A stretch of 64,000 nucleotides of DNA from Megachile rotundata (taxonomy: Eukaryota; Arthropoda; Insecta; Hymenoptera; Megachilidae): assembly GCF_050947335.1 (NCBI RefSeq), contig NC_134995.1:9896501-9960500 (forward strand), read 5' to 3'. Positions 12,381 to 25,565 of the stretch are shown piece by piece. Every line of letters begins with the position of its first letter. Within the stretch, counting starts at the first letter, position 1. The notes below the pieces were generated by a model, which had not been told where the DNA came from, made no database searches, and was given only the letters and a program-made list of their open reading frames with translations. Position numbers and translations under genes: made by a program.

Positions 12381-14010
12381 ATTTATATTGGAATGATAAT
12401 GTGACTATAAGTATATTTATACAGTTATGTCATTTTACTGTATTTGTATTATTTTGTGACTATACTGTTTTTATGCTGATATGTGACTGTTATATTTATG
12501 GTGACATGTGACTATAATATATTTATTCAATTACGTGACTGTAGTATATTTACACAATTAGTAGAAATTGTAATATTACATTAATAATGTGACTATACAA
12601 TATTTATGTCATTTGCTGACTATATAATATCTATACACTTTAGTGACTATATTAGATTTATATAATTGCATGACTATTTTATATTTTTACAATTACTGAC
12701 AATTTTATCGTGACATTAATAACGTGACTATAACTACATTTATGCAATTATGTGACTGTAATATATTTATACAGTTGCTGACAATTATATTGCTACAATA
12801 ATAATGTGACTATACGATATTTATGTCATTTGCTGACTATATAATATCTATACACTTTAGTGACTATATTAGATTTATATAATTGCATGACTATAGTATA
12901 TATTTACAATTACTGACAATTTTATTGTGACTGTAACTACATTTATGCAGTTATGTGACTATGATATAATTATACAGTTGCTGACAATTATATAGCCACA
13001 TTAATAACGTGACTATAACTATATTTATGCAACTACGTGACTATAATATATTTATACAGTTGCTGACAATTATATTGCTACAATAATAATGTGACTATAC
13101 GATATTTATGTCATTTGCTGACTATATAATATCTATACACCTTAGTGACTATATTAGATTTATATAATTGCATGACTATAGTATATATTTACAATTACTG
13201 ACAATTTTATTGTGACATTAATAACGTGACTATAACTACATTTATGCAAATATGTGACTATAATATATTTATACAGTTGCTGACAATTGTGTTGCCACAT
13301 TAATAACGTGACTATAACTATATTTGTGCAACTATGTTACTATAATACATTTATACAGTTGCTGACAATTATATAGCCACATTAATAACGTGACTATAAC
13401 TATATTTATGCAACTACGTGACTATAATATATTTATACAGTTGCTGACAATTATATTGCTACATTAATAACGTGACTATAACTATATTTATGCAACTATG
13501 TTACTATAATACATTTATACAGTTGCTGACAATTATATTGCTACATTAATAACGTGACTGTACGATATTCATGTTATTTGCTGACTATACAATATCTATA
13601 CACTTTAGTGACTATATTAAATTTATATAATTGCATGACTATAGTATATTTTTACAATTAATGACAATTTTGTTGCGACATTAATAACGTGACTATAACT
13701 ACATTCATGCAAATATGTGACTATAATATATTTATACAGTTGCTAACAATTGTGTTGCCACATTAATAATGTGACTATACGATATTCATATAATTTGCTG
13801 ACTATGTTATATTTTTACAATTGAGTGACTATATTTTGTTCATATAATATTTTACACAACTCCGTGACTATACTACATTTCTACATACATGACCATTTTG
13901 TATTTACACTAAATTGTAACACTAAATTACGCCATTTTATGTTCACGTCATATTTATGCAATTTTGAGGTTATGTTCTACATGTACTATATTTATATACA
14001 AGTATATTTC
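12381..14010. repeat. 1.6-kb GTGACTATA repeat array with higher-order structure
   Basis: Basic units of about 45-60 bp contain GTGACTATAATATATTTA, CAGTTGCTGACAATTATAT and ACATTAATAACGTGACTATA. A larger block (TTATGTCATTTGCTGACTAT, then ATCTATACACTTTAGTGAC) recurs near 12605, 12825, 13110 and, diverged, 13570. Confidence 0.92.
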
Positions 14011-16624
14011 CAGAATATTTACTAAAACGTTTAACTCAAAGTTCATTCACCGGAATAATAAAAATACCTAGCACGTTTCCATAACTTTTTTTGCACCCCC
14101 GCCTAATTTCTTTGCTCCACTTCGTGATTAAAATGTAATCGCTGAATCATAGCAATGCGCATGCAAACAGGTAGGTATGTTTGCGTTTTATTAAAAGCAA
14201 CTTCAAATACACGCTTGTAGATTGCATCGTTTTTACGCTGCTTCTTTATTATTCTTTCCATTACTTCGCCTTTTCATTTTCATTATGACTTACGTCTTGA
14301 CGGATGCAACAGGGAGAAGTTTAAAAAAGCAGGGAGATTCCTTGCGTCTCTGAAGGTCCGAGATAAAAGTTCCTTCAAAAAGAATTATTAACGCGGTGAA
14401 TAATCGTATGGTAAGTTAGAGAATCGAAATTTCACGGATTCTTCGTGAACCTTTGATATTTTATATCCTATGTCGGAAAAATAACTTTTTAAATAAAAAG
14501 TCTTTAATTTGCAAATTTATAGTCACAAGTGTACTTTGATATTTTTCTTATTTTCTCAATTTTAACTACAAAGTTACATCTGGTCACTGTCAGCAATGTT
14601 ATAAAATTTAAATAAAAATGAAAAATCTTTATAACCCCAAAAAATTAACAACCTCAGTATCTACCCACTTCCACCCTCGTCAAAACGCAAGACAAAGAAG
14701 TCAATTTTGCCTCCAAAAAGTTAAAGAAACTCACGCAGCAATTGCAAGTAATAGCTGGTCTGGTTACGTAGGAATGATATGTCGCCAGGGGGTTGTTGCG
14801 CTCGGAACGTTTGAAATTTATTTAGCGAGGTTGTCGGGACGGTCAACATAAATTCCAGATAATTACGAAGCGCTTTGTACGTTGGTGGAACCGCTTAAAA
14901 GTGCGCGGCTTTACCTGAGCCCGTGTCTAAAACTTACAAGTTGTTAGTCGAAGCAGCCGGTAACCCGGCGCTGTCTCCGCGAGTGACTTTGGAACCGCGC
15001 CACAATTATAAAATGGAAGCTGAAAGTTTCCGCGAGACAAAGGCCGACCCTGGAAAAACACGCTACGCCCGGGAAATTAATTTCTCCGCTTAACGCACGA
15101 CTTTTATACGCGGCTGAATCTCTCGGCTTAACACTCGACATCGCCGAAATGTGATATGCTGTTACGCGAACGCCTGTCATCGGGCACTTTCACACCCCGC
15201 CACCCCCTGTTTTCAACATCTGCGCAATTACGCTTTTGTCGTATTGTAATGCTTTTCGCTCTTGTTAGCGTGACTCATTATTCAAATAATAGCGATATTA
15301 ATTTGAATGCTTGTTACGTGACTGTTCTTGTCTCCTGCTGAACATGACTTGTGTTTATTATGCAACTAGGCTCATTTTATTGCTTTCAGCTTTTATTTTC
15401 TACTGACTCTAAATTTGATATCATTTAAATATTAAAAATTGCATTATTTTATAAATTTCATAATCCGTAAATGAGGTGAGTTCAAAAATTCAGGAAGCCA
15501 GTTAATTAATGCAGAAATTTTGCAATTAACCGATACTAAAATTTGCCAACTCTGAAATTGGATAATTTGCAAATTTAAAAATGTACAAGCCTACACTTCG
15601 AATTATGTCAAAATTCATCTCATAAATTGATGACGAAGATAAAACTCGATAACCTCAAGTTTGCAAATTTAAAACCAAACTCGCAGTAACCCAAACATTC
15701 GAATATATCAAGTTTACCCCTCGAAATGCTGGAACAATAAATCAGTGTTATCTGTTTTACCCGAAGGTAACGATTCAAAAACAGCAATGAAATATGATCA
15801 ATCATAAAACTTATAAGGCGTAGTGAAAATCCCGGCGTAAGAAATTAACGAAAGAAACGAATGAAAGAAGACCGATTCGTGGGTCTGAAAAGACCCAGCG
15901 ACGGTCGTGCGAGTGTTAAATGGTCTTCGCACGAGCTAGCCCGTACACAAAGCCACGTTTTCCGGTCTGGTTAACGGTGGACACAAAGCGAGGCCAGCCT
16001 GTTCATCCTTTTCTTCACTACCTTCTTTCGCTTTTTTCCCTCTTATTATTTCGCCAGCGACGTTACACCGCGAGAGAACGTCTTCAGACGGTTCCGCCGG
16101 AATTGCCAGATTTTTTTCTACCCTGCTCGGTGAATTATCATAGAGCGAAAGGGAGACGGCGACAAGATGCTGAATGCTTTTTGTCCGCGGAAATTGGATG
16201 TCTGTTGGACGATCGAGTCGACGATCATGAATATTACTTTCGAAAATTCTGTAACTTTTTTACGATTTATCGAATTTTACTTTCAGTAATTATTTTAGGA
16301 TATTAAAATTAAATCGACCCTACTGACGTCTTTGAGGATGCTACATTATTCTATGCTGGGTTTATTTATTTTATATAATAAACTACAATAGTTACAATAA
16401 GTTCACTCACACTTTATAAATTACAGTACAGGACATTGTACATGAGCTTAAAAATTATTTAAGACACTCAACCCAAGGTAAAATGTATTAAATATATTTA
16501 ATTCAAGTTACAACACATTAAATATACTAAATAATTCACCTACAAAGTATTTCCCATCAAATTTATCTAAATATTTCTGTTACTTCACCGCAAAAGTCCA
16601 TTTTCGTGAAAGAAGATTTGAATT
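14011..16624. other. Single-copy sequence, no gene assigned
   Basis: 2.6 kb without large arrays. The best ORF, 128 codons at 15920-16306 (+), has no recognised domain and no supporting splice structure. Short ORFs at 14618-14851 and 14944-15341 likewise. Confidence 0.45.
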
Positions 16625-16735
16625 TCCGCGCCGACTGAAGTCGCTGCCGCGCACGCGCCGACTGAACTCACTACTACGCATGCGCCGAGTTCAAGCCAAA
16701 ATGGCGGCGCACTCAGCCCCACTAAAGACCTCAAT
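16625..16735. promoter_or_regulatory. GC-rich island with NRF-1-like and YY1-like cores
   Basis: Within AT-rich DNA this ~110-bp stretch contains CGCGCCGACTGAAG, CGCGCACGCGCCGACTGAA (internal ~35-bp partial duplication), TACGCATGCGCCGAG, and then TTCAAGCCAAAATGGCGGCG. The GCATGCGC core followed by TTCAAGC and ATGGCGGC also occurs in the 20.6 and 47.1 kb repeats. It may be a promoter, a relic of a shared element, or chance. No adjacent gene is identified. Confidence 0.4.
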
Positions 16736-17440
16736 TACACAGTTACTTAAAACCCAATAAATTAATCAACCCACTAAACCGACAAAACAAACATCCCAAA
16801 CTAATTTCAAAGTTTTTTCCCGAAGTAAAACAGAGTCTCGCAATGAAAACAAACGACGTAGTAAATGAAAAGAAAAATTCAGGCGAGAGGACAACGTTGG
16901 AATTAGTATTCATGAACAGCTATTAAGCACGTATTAACGTTCCGCAAAGCAGACGTAGCAGCAGTCGAAGAACATAGACAAATGAGTCGGTCGGAAAATA
17001 GGAAATTGTTGATACTCCGTGGTTTCTTGATGATTGCAAATTACACGTCACTGTGGTCCTTTAATCGTGCTGCGTGGCTGGACGGCTGTACTGGTTGATT
17101 ACAAGCAGCACGATTCCTTTTCGTTTTACTATTGCGCCCTTTGAAAATTACAGAACCTCTGGGTTGTTTCTTCGTCACTCTTTCATTACTTGTTCCGGTG
17201 GAACGCGTTACGTACGAGTTAGGTAGCGGGGACTTGTAATATTTTGTTATTAAGCAAATTTATGAGTTTGGTATTGTTTGAGGTGCAATTCTTTGGGGAA
17301 AAGAAGTCGTTAGGAGATTTATTTTTTAGGAATTTGGAGATTTATTGGGGGTTGATTAGAGAAGGTCAAGATGTAGGTATTTATAATTTGGAAATTTGGA
17401 AGTTTAAGGAGGTGTAAAGGTTAATAATTAAAGTTAAGAA
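16736..17440. other. Single-copy sequence, no gene seen
   Basis: Intron-like sequence grading into G-rich repeat at its right end. Confidence 0.5.
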
Positions 17441-18610
17441 ATTTGGAGTGGGGAGAATGAAGATTTGTGAATGAACGAATTCTGGAATTTGTGAATGTAG
17501 GAATGTGGGAATGTTGGAATGTTGAAATGTTGGAATGTGGGAAGGTTGGCATATTGGAATGTTGGCATATTGGAATGTTCGAATGTTGGATTGTGGGAAG
17601 GCTGGAATGTGGGAAGGTTGGAATGTGGGAATGTGAGGATACGGGGATATGGGAATGTTAGTTTGTGGGAATCTAAGAACTTGGGAATGCGGGAATTGGG
17701 AAATGTGAGAATTCTGGAATCTGAGAATTTAGAAATCATTGAATTTGAGAATGTGAGAATTTGGAAATGTGGGAATTTGGGAATGTGAGAATTCTGGAAT
17801 GTGAGAATTTAGGAATATGGGAATTTGGGAATGTGAGAATTTGGAAATGTGGGAACTTGGGAATTTGAGAACTCTGGAATGTGAAAATTTGGAATTGTGG
17901 GAATTTGGGAATGTGGGAATTTGGGAATTTGAGAATTTGGAAATGTGGGAATTTAGGAATGTGAGAATTCTGGAATGTGAGAATTTGGAAATGTGGGAAT
18001 TTGGGAATGTGAGAATTTTAGAATGTGAGAATTTGGAAATGTGGGAATTTGGGAATGTGAGAATTCTGGAATGTGAGAATTTAAAAATGTGGGAATTTGG
18101 GAATGTGAGAATTTGGAAATTTGGAAATTTGGAAATTTGGGAATTTGAGAATTCTGGAATGTGAAAATTGGAATTGTGGGAATTTGGGAATGTGGGAATT
18201 TGGGAATTTGAGAATTTGGAAATGTGGGAATTTAGGAATGTGAGAATTCTGGAATGTGAGAATTTGGAAATGTGGGAATTTGGGAATGTGAGAATTTTAG
18301 AATGTGAGAATTTGGAAATGTGGGAATTTGGGAATGTGAGAATTCTGGAATGTGAGAATTTAAAAATGTGGGAATTTGGGAATGTGAGAATTTGGAAATT
18401 TGGAAATTTGGGAATTTGAGAATTCTGGAATGTGAAAATTGGAATTGTGGGAATTTGGGAATGTGGGAATTTGGGAATTTGAGAATTTGGAAATGTGGGA
18501 ATTTAGGAATGTGAGAATTCTGGAATGTGAGAATTTGGAAATGTGGGAATTTGGGAATGTGAGAATTTGCGAATGTGGGAATGTGGAAATGTAAAAATCT
18601 AAAAAATGAA
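17441..18610. repeat. 8/16-bp GGGAATTT-type array with ~275-bp higher-order units
   Basis: Octamers such as GGGAATGT, GAGAATTC, TGGAATGT and GGAAATGT alternate in 16-bp pairs. A ~275-bp block is tandemly repeated about three times (landmark GGAATTGTGG at 17891, 18170 and 18441) with almost no divergence, so the last amplification is recent. Long NLEMWEFGN-type ORFs are repeat readings. Confidence 0.95.
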
Positions 18611-20621
18611 GAAATTCAAACCCTCCCAAAATTCCACAAATCTCGACCCAACAATTTTGAAAACATTCATTGACAAATTCCGTCGTGCATATTCATAAGT
18701 TTATACATTGAATTTTTGGTAGCACGGAAGGTTGCGTCGCCAGAAGCGATTCAAAAGCGTTTCCCAGCCACGAATGATGCCAGAGTGAAATGAAACTGAA
18801 CTTTTTTCCTGAAACCGAGCCGCTCCTGTGAAGATACGAAAATTAAATTTACCCTGTTGCCCCTTGAACCGGAAATCCCTTCGTCGTTACGTAGAACGTT
18901 CCAGCTATGTTCGATGTCGTCCACTTCCGTAAAAAGGTCCACGATGAAATTATCCAGAAATCAAAGATGCTTGATCCCTTTGCATCGGTAGAATCCGATC
19001 CGAAAGAGGATCAATTTTTCGAGAGTCCGACTGACTACTTTCCGACGGGGATACGACGCAACTCGACGAATGTGATTTTGATTAAACCTTTTGATGTATC
19101 AGTGTTTTTTTTTTATACGGATGCGAGATTTTATTTTATCCCTTGCAGGCGATCGTGATTTCGAGCGAGTGCGTTATCGATCGCCCGACTGATGGAGAAT
19201 TAATGGTTCATCAGGAGAGTTTTTATTCAACCTTTTTGCTGCGAACATTGTAATTATATACTCGTTCTAGCTAATTTTATGTCGATAATGCGGCTGATAT
19301 CGATCTGATCGAGTTTGTAACAAAAACTTCTGACAGCCTGATCGATTTTGCTCGCTGAACTGTGGAGTTGCGAATATCGTGTCGTGAAATATATTTTTTA
19401 GGGAAATACAGCTTTAAAATAATTATTTTCAAATTTTACGGGAAATTTGATGCACTGTGCTTTTCATAAATAGAATTACGCTCATATCTGTTGCAACAAT
19501 GCAAGTTTTTCAACATCAAATATTTTGTTTTCTGCAAAACTCTGCTGTGCATGTTTTGATAACAAAGGTTTTACATTCTCAGACAAAAAATTGTTTTCCA
19601 TAAAAATCAAATACGAATTTATTTCTGAATCGTTTTCACAAAAATACGTAATTTAATTCAGAACATGCTGTAAATCATTAAATTTAAAATTTGTATTTTT
19701 AAAGTTTGCATTAATTGATTCTCATCAATCAGCTCGATTAAAAGCGAGATAACTTTCCTTCTAATTATGTGACAATAATCGACTCGGTGTGTGTTCGTTC
19801 CAAAGATTCGGGAGATAATCGAAAAAAAATATTTCCTCGTTCGAGTTCTATCAATGCCTATGGCGACAAAAGGTTTCGCCTCTTTATGCTTCTCCATTAT
19901 CGAGACTAAAAGCAAACGCTTTCACTTGACCCAGATTTCCCAACGAACGTGGTGGGAGGATTTTTTTTCTTCTCATTTCGAGAGAAGAAAAAGCGTCGCA
20001 ATTTTTTCTTGCCCCTCCACCCCTCCCAGTTCCTTTTCTAGTTCAAAGAAAGCGTACCAGACTCCATCGGAACGTTCTAAATACGTTTTATTATCTCGAA
20101 TCTATTGTGACGTGAAAATCTCGCTTTGCGACCGAACGGGACCCTTTTGTCCCTACGTATTCGATTGTAATTTAATTATACAATCTCCCAGACAAAGACG
20201 GAGCGGATCATGCTGCGTTTTTGCTCTGTGTAATACAAATTGAAGAGGTAATTTTTATAATCGTTTAGATACTGTAAAATACTCGCGGTAGTTTAAGAAA
20301 ATTACACTGAAAAATTACTGGTAAACTTATTTCATTTTATACGTAGACAACTACGTATTTTATTCAAGCTTATGTATTTATTTTATTTAAATTTTGCTCT
20401 TGGGTAGGGGGCATTAAGAACGTTCTTCTTTACATATCTTTTAATATAGTTGTTAATTTAAGCTGTTAGAAGCACTAAAATACTGCTGTGAGTCTAGTTT
20501 TAGTTACTGAAGCGTTAAATATCGTTAAAGTTTAAGTATTCATTGAAGAAAAATAAAAAATTCATGACTTAAATACGATGAAGCGAGTTTATACTTGCTG
20601 CGAGTGTACTGTACTTCTTCT
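18611..20621. other. Single-copy sequence, no gene assigned
   Basis: Two kilobases of intron-like DNA. The 150-codon plus ORF at 19791-20243 and the 83-codon ORF at 18907-19158 show no recognised domain. Confidence 0.45.
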
Positions 20622-20688
20622 GCGCATGCGCGAGCTGCTTGCGCATGCGCGGACTGCTGGCGCATGCGCGGACTGCTGGCGCATGCGC
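20622..20688. repeat. 19-bp tandem array of GCGCATGCGC palindromes
   Basis: Four exact GCGCATGCGC decamers start at 20622, 20641, 20660 and 20679, exactly 19 bp apart, with GGACTGCTG (first linker GAGCTGCTT) between them. The decamer is the palindromic core of the NRF-1/Erect wing site. A short AATATGGCCGC follows at about 20707. The overlapping small ORFs on both strands are unlikely to be coding. Confidence 0.93.
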
Positions 20689-20719
20689 AGTACATCTATT
20701 CAAGCTAATATGGCCGCTA

Positions 20720-22680
20720 CCGCTATCAAAGCTAATATTTCTCGATATTTTGTACAACTGTATGAACTCTAGAGTGAATTAAGACAATCTGATTAATAAA
20801 TATTCAATTTAAGTTCAAACTAGAGTATTAAAACTAAGTAAAACTAATAATAAAAGTAACTAATAATAAAAGTAAGGTGTACTGAAAGTTTGAAATACCT
20901 AAATAATTAGACTAAACTAAATGATGAGACTTGTCGAATGTAAAGCGTTAAATTATCACAACTGTTTCTCCATAACCTTGTTAGGTTTCTGTAAACTCAA
21001 TTGCTTCAAAACGAAGTATACCCAGAGGTGTTTTAACGCAGGTAATCGAAGCATGAATTATTTAAAGGAACGAAGTCATAAAACGTTTTTATTCTTCGGA
21101 ATCGTATTGACAAGAATCGGATTGTTATGGTACACAATCGTTATATAAGAAGATTGCGGTCGTAACGACAAGTAGAAAGGAAGAAGGATACGTTGTTATG
21201 CCCGCACCAGCTGGGATAACACGTTTGTACCTTGCAAAGCCGTCTTTTCCTCTGGTAGCGGGAATAAAGTTATAGCAGGGATAAGGCTCTTTGCATTATG
21301 CAGCGAGGGTCCTTTCTTATAGAGCCGCTTTATTAGCCTAATAAAATAAGATTACTTAGTCTCGGTTTATAAGAATTGTCGGCTTTATGATGTCGCGCGG
21401 CGTTAAAATAAAGCGAAAAGAGAGAAAAAAGGGAAACGTTATTTTGCTAGGTCACCTTTGCCTCTGGTCACTAAGCGGGCAAGTGTTTTAATTAGTCCCT
21501 TATCTCGCGATACCTTTTCACCATGGCTCTATTACTTTTTAACGCGCAAAAAAAACTTCTTGTCCCTAGCTAGTTAAGTGGAATATACGTATGCTTCCGC
21601 TGCCATTTTACGCTAAACAAATTACGGTTTAGGGGGATTATGGCGTTGCTCTTTTCGGGCTAACTCGCGTACAAACGAGTCGACTAACAAGATACGTATT
21701 TTGGAAATGTACATTGCTACTTTTTGAAATAATTAACATTAACCATATTACAGCTTTAGTCAATATTGTTCTGTATTGGATAATATTGTTAAGTAAAAGT
21801 AAATTTATTTAGTGGATGAAATTCTGATCATTGCTTGTTGTGATTATTTGGTCCAAAAGTGAATGATTTGACATGGAATAACTCGTATGTTATTGATTTG
21901 ATATTTACATATTTATTGATTTACAAATAATTTCATGTACTAATCTACTTTTTCATAAATATCTTTCATATCCATCTTTACATCTATGTAATAATTTACT
22001 TCATCTGTTCTCCACTAATTTTGAAGTATCTATAAAAACTTGATTCTGTTGGACTCATAAATTCATGATATTGTCCCGGACAACATATTTGTAAAAATAT
22101 TCACATTTCACTGCGGAAAAATAGCACCGTTTGAGAATATTTGCCAAGAGAAAAGGTATTGAAATAAAAACTTGGAATGTTTGCTATTCGGACTTTGAAT
22201 TACGCGCACAGGTTTATCTGCAATAAAATACAGTATTATTTTTTGTGTAAAATGTGCTGTGTAATCCTAGCATGAAAATATGTATTCAGTGAATTGAATT
22301 TCTCGACACTGCAAGATTTAAAATAAAAATACTGCGAGAATTGTTTAATCACGTACTGTGATTGAAAAATGTTGGGGTAAAAAATTGTTGCACTGCAAAT
22401 TAACGTTTCGTGCTTTCTGACAAGATTGTGCTGGTATCGCTTTTATGTGATAGTTTTTGTGCAAAGTTGCAATTTGTGAAATTCTTAAATTTTCAGTTTA
22501 TTGGATTTGATTGTTGAATTTGTGAGGTTTAATTTTTGAATAAATAAATTTTTGAGTTTAAAAGTTGTTTGAGGGCAAATTATCAAATTAGTGGATTAGA
22601 GTTTTAGTAAATTCTCAAGTAATAAAATTGATAAGTTACCAGATTCATATTTTAGTAAATTCTGAAACAACAAAATGTTT
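20720..22680. other. Single-copy sequence, no gene seen
   Basis: No arrays. A 75-codon plus ORF at 20921-21148 has no recognised domain. The segment 21180-21700 is GC-richer and could be a conserved noncoding element. Confidence 0.45.
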
Positions 22681-23340
22681 CACATTTTCATCTATTCAAG
22701 CTTTCAAATGATCAGATTTTCAATTTACCACATTTTCAAATAAACAGGTTCTCAAATTACCAAATTATCAAATTACCAAGTCCTCAAACGATGAAATACT
22801 CAGATTACTAAATACTCAAATAACCTGGTTCTCAAATGTCCAAATCCTCAAATAACAAAGTTCTCAAATTACCAACCCATCTTCTCACAGTCTCAAATAA
22901 CCAAGTTCTCAAATTACAAAGTCCTCAGACGATGAAATACTCAAATTACCAAGTACTCAAATGACTACGTTCTCAAGTTACCAACTTCTCAAATGACTTT
23001 GTTCTCAAGTGACCAACTTCTCAAATTACCAAGTACTCAAATGACTATGTTCTCAAGTAACCACATTCTCAAATTACCAACTTCTCAAGTTACCAAGTAC
23101 TTAAATGACTATGTTCTCAAGTGACCACATTCTCAAATTACCAACTTCTCAAGTTACCAAGTACTCAAATGACTATGTTCTCAAGTGACCAACTTCTCAA
23201 ATTACCAATTTCTCAAATTACCAAGTACTCAAATGACTATTTTCTCAAGTGACCAAATTCTCAAATAACCAAACTCCCACCCTACCAACCTTTCAAATCC
23301 CAACTTTGCAAACTCCCAACCCCACACATACCAAAATCCT
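22681..23340. repeat. 16-bp minisatellite organised in 64-bp units
   Basis: Sixteen-mers such as TCTCAAATTACCAACT, TCTCAAGTTACCAAGT and ACTCAAATGACTATGT follow in fixed order to make a 64-bp unit repeated several times (best at 22960-23250), with decayed edges. Confidence 0.93.
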
Positions 23341-23940
23341 CAAATCCCCAAACTCCTAAACTTCAAATAAAAAATCTCGTCCCACATGACATCCACATTA
23401 CTCCACATCTTTCAAGTGACATATTTTCAGCGAAATATTTTTCCACCTAACTCTCCGTCACCAAATTTCCAACGAAATATATAATATTTCAAATACTACC
23501 ATCTAGATTATCTGCGAATATTTTTCGACACCCACTCAAGACCAATCTCATCAGTCAGACAGCGCGATATCCGCAGTACGGTGGGAAATTTGATAGTCGA
23601 ATTTGGTAAGAAATCGCAAGACGTCTCGCGAAAATCGTGACACCAAGAAGCATGCGGTCTCGCCTTAATAACACCATGGGTTCCCCTTTGGTTTCCGCGT
23701 GCCAACGCGATGCGACGTGGCCCCGAACCGTTAAAACAAACGTGAAGATTATGCAAAAATGCGACACGTTGCCGCTCACGATCGTGAAACACTTCAGCAC
23801 GTATGTACAGTCAACAGCAAATATACTGCCTCCTGGGAAAATATACTCTTTCCAAGACCAGTCGATTTTAGTTGGTACTTTTCCAAATTTGCGTACTTCA
23901 AATTTGGACACGTGATCTGAATGTTATATTGTGGTTTGAT
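23341..23940. other. Single-copy GC-richer sequence, no gene assigned
   Basis: Overlapping ORFs on both strands (23508-23915, up to 118 codons) without a recognisable domain or splice pattern. It may be conserved noncoding DNA. Confidence 0.4.
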
Positions 23941-24895
23941 GTTTATCTCAATTTTTAAATTTATGGAGAAATAAATTTAAGGGTGAATGAATTTAGAAAT
24001 TTAATGATTTGCAAGTGGTACAATTTAGAAGTTGAATTTGTGGAAGATTTAGAAATTGAAGGATTTGTAACTGGTAAAATTTAGAAATTGAAAAATGTAG
24101 AAATTGAAGGACTTGCAGGTGGTAAAATTTAGAAAATGAAAAATCTCCAAAAATTACAAAATGAAAAATTACAAAATGTAGCTATTGATGGACTGACGAG
24201 TGGTAAAATTAGAAACTGAAAGATTTGCAAGTGGTAAAATTTATAAATTAAAAAATGTAGAAATTGAAGGACTTGCAGGTGGCAAAATTTATTAGTTGAA
24301 AAACATCCAAAAACTACAAAATGACAAATTACAAAATTTAGTTATTGATAGCCGACAAGTAGTAAAATTAGAAACTGAAAGATTTGCAAGTGGCAAAATT
24401 TAAAGATTGAAAAATCTGCAAATTATAAAATTTAGAAATTGTGGCACTTGCAAGTGGTAAAATTTAGAAATCGAAAAATCTGCAAAAATTACAAAATTTA
24501 CAATCTGAAATATTTGCAAGTGGTAAAATTTAGAAATTGAAAAATCTGTAAATTATAAAATTTAGAAATTGAGGCACTTGCAAGTGGTAAAATTTAGAAA
24601 TCGAAAAATCTTCAAAAATTACAAAATTTACAATCTGAAATATTTGCAAGTGGTAAAATTTAGAAATTGAAAAATCTGTAAATTATAAAATTTAGAAATG
24701 GAAGGACTTGCAAGTAGTAAAATTTAGAAACCGAAAAATCCCCAAAAATTACAAAATTTACAATCTGAAATATTTGTAAGCGCTAAAATTTAAAAACTGA
24801 AAAATTTGCAATTGGTAAAATTTAGAAGTCAAAATATCAAATTTTGCAAACCATAAAATTACAAAATTTGTGAACCCCTAAAATGTATTTTCGAC
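23941..24895. repeat. 16-bp AAAATTTAGAAATTGA array with ~130-bp higher-order units
   Basis: Sixteen-mers AAAATTTAGAAATTGA, GGCACTTGCAAGTGGT, AAAATCTGCAAAAATT and ACAAAATTTACAATCT alternate in a fixed order, with one 18-mer per cycle, giving a repeated ~130-bp block (clear from about 24420 to 24770). Confidence 0.92.
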
Positions 24896-25565
24896 CTCCC
24901 CAGTGTAATTGAAAATTAAAAGCCCTTCAGATTTAGTCAAATTTTGGAAACGTATACAGTTAGGATCGTTTGGTCGATCCGTCGAAAGTTTCCAAAGAGC
25001 CAGTCGCATTGTTCGAGCAGGCAAAGAAGAGAATTGGAACGAGAAGTTTCGTCGTTGGAAGTTGAAACGTTCGTTCGCGCGGCATTACTCACGAGGAACA
25101 TTTAAATGTCCCTTTTTCTATTCTCGTTAGGAGGGACAAAGCGTTTAAGACCGTAAAAAGGGTGCTCCTCGCGGGTCTTCTGTAAACGGGCCACCGTCAT
25201 TCACAGAGAATTTCTGCGGAAAGGACACGCAATGAATGTTTCACGTTTTCGCAATGCAGCCGCAACATGGCCGGAAATGTATCCTTCGTTCCTCTCTGAT
25301 TGAACGTGCGTGCGCAATGAATTTCCTGTTAAATAATACAGAACGGATGTTGGACGATGGTTCAATCTACCTTCTCTTCCTTGCAAATGGGTCCACTTTC
25401 TGGAGGACAATTAAGGTGTTATCATTGATGGTATTCACATTCTGAAAATTTTTACATTCGCTTTGTTCGTAGGATATTTAATGTTAATATTAGTTAGTAC
25501 TAATAGTTATTTGTTTATTGGTTTCATAGTAAAATTTGTTTAATATATCGATAGATGACTTTATA
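24896..25565. other. Single-copy sequence, no gene assigned
   Basis: ORFs at 24909-25130, 25201-25410 (-) and 25236-25445 have no recognised domain. Confidence 0.45.

Noticed and set aside
15920..16306. 128-codon plus-strand ORF
   Set aside because: Heterogeneous composition and no recognisable domain; not enough to call a gene.
19791..20243. 150-codon plus-strand ORF
   Set aside because: No recognised domain, no repeat explanation, no splice context and no sign of conservation available. Left as chance.
23508..23915. Overlapping ORFs on both strands in a GC-richer island
   Set aside because: Frames overlap in all directions and none shows a domain. GC-rich intron patches give such ORFs by chance.
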